The position numbers and the translations under genes are program-made. The notes beneath the pieces are model-generated. The model was not told the origin of the DNA and made no database searches. It saw only the letters and a list, made by a program, of their open reading frames with translations. Of a stretch of 16,669 nucleotides of DNA, positions 15,290 through 16,669 are shown piece after piece. The stretch is from an uncultured Bacteroidaceae bacterium (GTDB lineage: Bacteria > Bacteroidota > Bacteroidia > Bacteroidales > Bacteroidaceae): NCBI GenBank assembly GCA_934364765.1, contig CAKRMO010000001.1, forward strand, positions 1-16,669. Direction: 5' to 3'. Numbering within the stretch: position 1 is the stretch's first letter; each line of letters begins with the position of its first letter.

Positions 15290-15335
15290 AAAAAAAACAA
15301 CGCCGGGCTTTTTTATAATGAAGCCTGGCGTTGTT
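15290..15335 (-). terminator. Intrinsic terminator of dnaA
   Basis: AACAACGCCGGGCTT (15296-15310) pairs with AAGCCTGGCGTTGTT (15321-15335) at 14 of 15 positions, loop of 10. On the minus strand the stem is followed by a run of eight U (15297-15290), 18 bp after the dnaA stop. It should insulate the giant gene from dnaA transcription. Confidence 0.9.
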
Positions 15336-15353
15336 TTCACTTTCCGTAGCACT

Positions 15354-16669
15354 CTACAAATTCGCCTCTATGTCTTCCAAATCTTTCCTGAACGGTTTGT
15401 CTGAGTTTATCCTTCGCGACACCACCGAACATGAGTGCAGAACAGTGGAATGGTCGCGCTTGCCCACCACGCTTCCTATACGCGAATAGGAGAGATTGGT
15501 ATATTTTTGTACGAGGTACATTGCCACCTGGCGCGCCAACGTGATGCGCTGTTTTCGCGATGGGGAGCATATCTCTTTTGTGCTGACTTCATAGAATTTC
15601 CCCACTCTTTCCAAGATTTTCTCAACGGTAATGTTTTTGTCCCGTTGCTTGACAGTGCGTGCCACAACACGTTTGGTCAATTCCATATCCACCTCTGAAT
15701 TATATACAACCGAATATGCCAAAATGGCATTCACGACACCTTCCAAATCGCGGATATTTTCTGACGCGTTTGCGGCGACATAGTCAACGACTTCTTTGGG
15801 GAACACCAAGCCGTCGTGTTGTATTTTATTCAAAAGTATTTTCTTCGCCAACTTGGCATCGGGTTTTTGAAGTTCTGCGACAAGCCCCCATTTGAATCTT
15901 GTAAGCAAGCGGTCTTCCACGCCTTCCAATTCCACCGGCGGACGGTCGCTCGTCATTATCAACTGGTGGTGCGTCTGCTGCAAATGGTTGAATATATGGA
16001 AAAAAGCTTCCTGCGTGGCTTTTTTTGTCTCCCCGGCGAGTTCCTGTATGTCGTCAATTATCAGAACGTCCACACTCTGATAGAAATTTATGAAATCGTT
16101 GCGCTTGTTCTGGCGCGAGGCGTCGCCATACTGCACCATAAACAGATGTGCGGACACATACAGCACTCTGGTTGACGGTTCGTTGTCCTTTATGCGGTTT
16201 CCTATTGCATTTACAAGATGCGTCTTCCCCACTCCCGATTTTCCGTATATGAAGAATGGGTTGAAAGTCATTTGGCCCGGGTTGTCGGCTATTGACAAAC
16301 CTATGCTGCGCGGCAATTTGTTCGACGCGCCTTCTATGAAATTTTCAAAAGTATTGTCCGGGTTAAGCCGCGAATTAAGTTTCTGCGGGTATTTCCCCAC
16401 CACACCGTCAATCAGCTGCGGGCTCTTGTTTCCGCCGTATTCCGGCTTAGGCCTTCCGTTAGAGGGCGACACTTCTTTTTCGCTCAGCCCGTCTCCCGAA
16501 TCAATCACCACATTATAGACAATGTTTATGCCCTTGCCAAATTCGAGCTCTATTGCTGCACGGAGAATCCTTATATAATGCTCTTCTATATATTCGCAAA
16601 AGAAATTGGAAGGCACACGAAGCACGGCCTGCCTGTTTTTCACGCCTTCGAAAACTATAGGCCTGAACC
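15354..16669 (-). CDS. dnaA: Chromosomal replication initiator protein DnaA (N-terminus outside window)
   Basis: 437 codons are in the window, and the frame is open to the right edge. The GTG at 16643 is internal, because upstream codons continue a DnaA-like sequence (RPIVFEG before VKNRQAVLRVPS), so domain I lies outside. Visible: end of domain I with VPSNFF; AAA+ Walker A GKSGVGKTH; Walker B VLIIDDIQ; sensor 1 LIMTSDRPP; box VII LLTRFKWGL; sensor 2 IRDLEG; and the domain IV DNA-binding signature GKRDHSTVLHS near the C-terminus. It binds DnaA boxes and ATP to open the replication origin. All key residues seem intact. Composition is moderate (27 of 60 GC at 15601-15660). It could be the resident chromosomal copy next to an inserted element, or one carried by the element; the sequence and clean terminator favour resident. 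Confidence 0.95.
   Translation of the reverse strand, partial: FRPIVFEGVKNRQAVLRVPSNFFCEYIEEHYIRILRAAIELEFGKGINIVYNVVIDSGDGLSEKEVSPSNGRPKPEYGGNKSPQLIDGVVGKYPQKLNSRLNPDNTFENFIEGASNKLPRSIGLSIADNPGQMTFNPFFIYGKSGVGKTHLVNAIGNRIKDNEPSTRVLYVSAHLFMVQYGDASRQNKRNDFINFYQSVDVLIIDDIQELAGETKKATQEAFFHIFNHLQQTHHQLIMTSDRPPVELEGVEDRLLTRFKWGLVAELQKPDAKLAKKILLNKIQHDGLVFPKEVVDYVAANASENIRDLEGVVNAILAYSVVYNSEVDMELTKRVVARTVKQRDKNITVEKILERVGKFYEVSTKEICSPSRKQRITLARQVAMYLVQKYTNLSYSRIGSVVGKRDHSTVLHSCSVVSRRINSDKPFRKDLEDIEANL

Noticed and set aside
15354..16643. GTG at 16643 as the true start of dnaA
   Set aside because: Upstream codons to the window edge continue a DnaA-like domain I, so the gene starts outside the window.
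1..16669. CRISPR arrays, tRNA or rRNA genes, insertion sequences
   Set aside because: No regularly spaced repeats, no cloverleaf or rRNA-like sequence, and no transposase or terminal inverted repeats were seen by eye.

Overview
The window looks like chromosomal or mobile-element DNA from a Bacteroidota (Bacteroidales-type) bacterium. The evidence is a DnaA of the Bacteroides/Prevotella type at the right edge, a giant module-built 'polyvalent' protein of a kind known from Bacteroides-group phages and conjugative elements, and repeated matches to the Bacteroidota promoter consensus (-33 TTG/TTTG, -7 TAnnTTTG). All main genes lie on the minus strand, so reading order runs right to left.

Layout, right to left. 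The 3' part of dnaA (15354-16669, N-terminus outside the window) ends at a strong intrinsic terminator (15290-15335). A short leader (15124-15289) with a 10-bp palindrome and a tandem heptamer precedes one 4459-codon gene (1744-15123). That gene strings together five nuclease-like modules (two PBECR-like, three MuF-C-like, all expected barnase/EndoU/RelE-type folds), an inorganic-pyrophosphatase-like module, a kinase-like module, an ADP-ribosyltransferase, three zincin-like metallopeptidase modules and several modules I cannot name. Its C-terminus looks broken: a helical region stops abruptly and is joined to a displaced copy of the tail of the last PBECR module. Then comes a 376-bp intergenic region with a structured RNA candidate and terminator, and a TaqI/Eco57I-like adenine methyltransferase that runs off the left edge.

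The most unusual signal is inside the giant gene on the opposite (+) strand. At the C-terminal edge of all five nuclease-like modules, and in two further linkers, there is a TAnnTTTG box, five of seven with CTTG exactly 20 bp upstream. Each is followed by an inverted repeat closing a 60-140 nt structure, usually with a T-rich tail. The box is kept although it is read in two different codon frames of the host protein, and the non-Watson-Crick pairs I found in these stems are G-U on the + strand. I infer an array of small antisense RNA genes built into the linkers of a polyvalent effector gene, possibly RNA regulators or RNA antitoxins for the nuclease modules.

Two small same-strand ORFs are also nested out of frame. 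The better one (12855-13037, 60 aa) has a strong ribosome binding site and much better third-position GC than the host frame, which there encodes a Gly-rich linker.

Base composition differs between segments: sampled 60-base lines give 33% GC in the methyltransferase, 67% in scaffold parts of the giant gene, 43-45% in its nuclease-like modules and 45% in dnaA. This fits a mosaic mobile element beside a resident-looking dnaA. Family names are from recollection of motifs; no searches were run.
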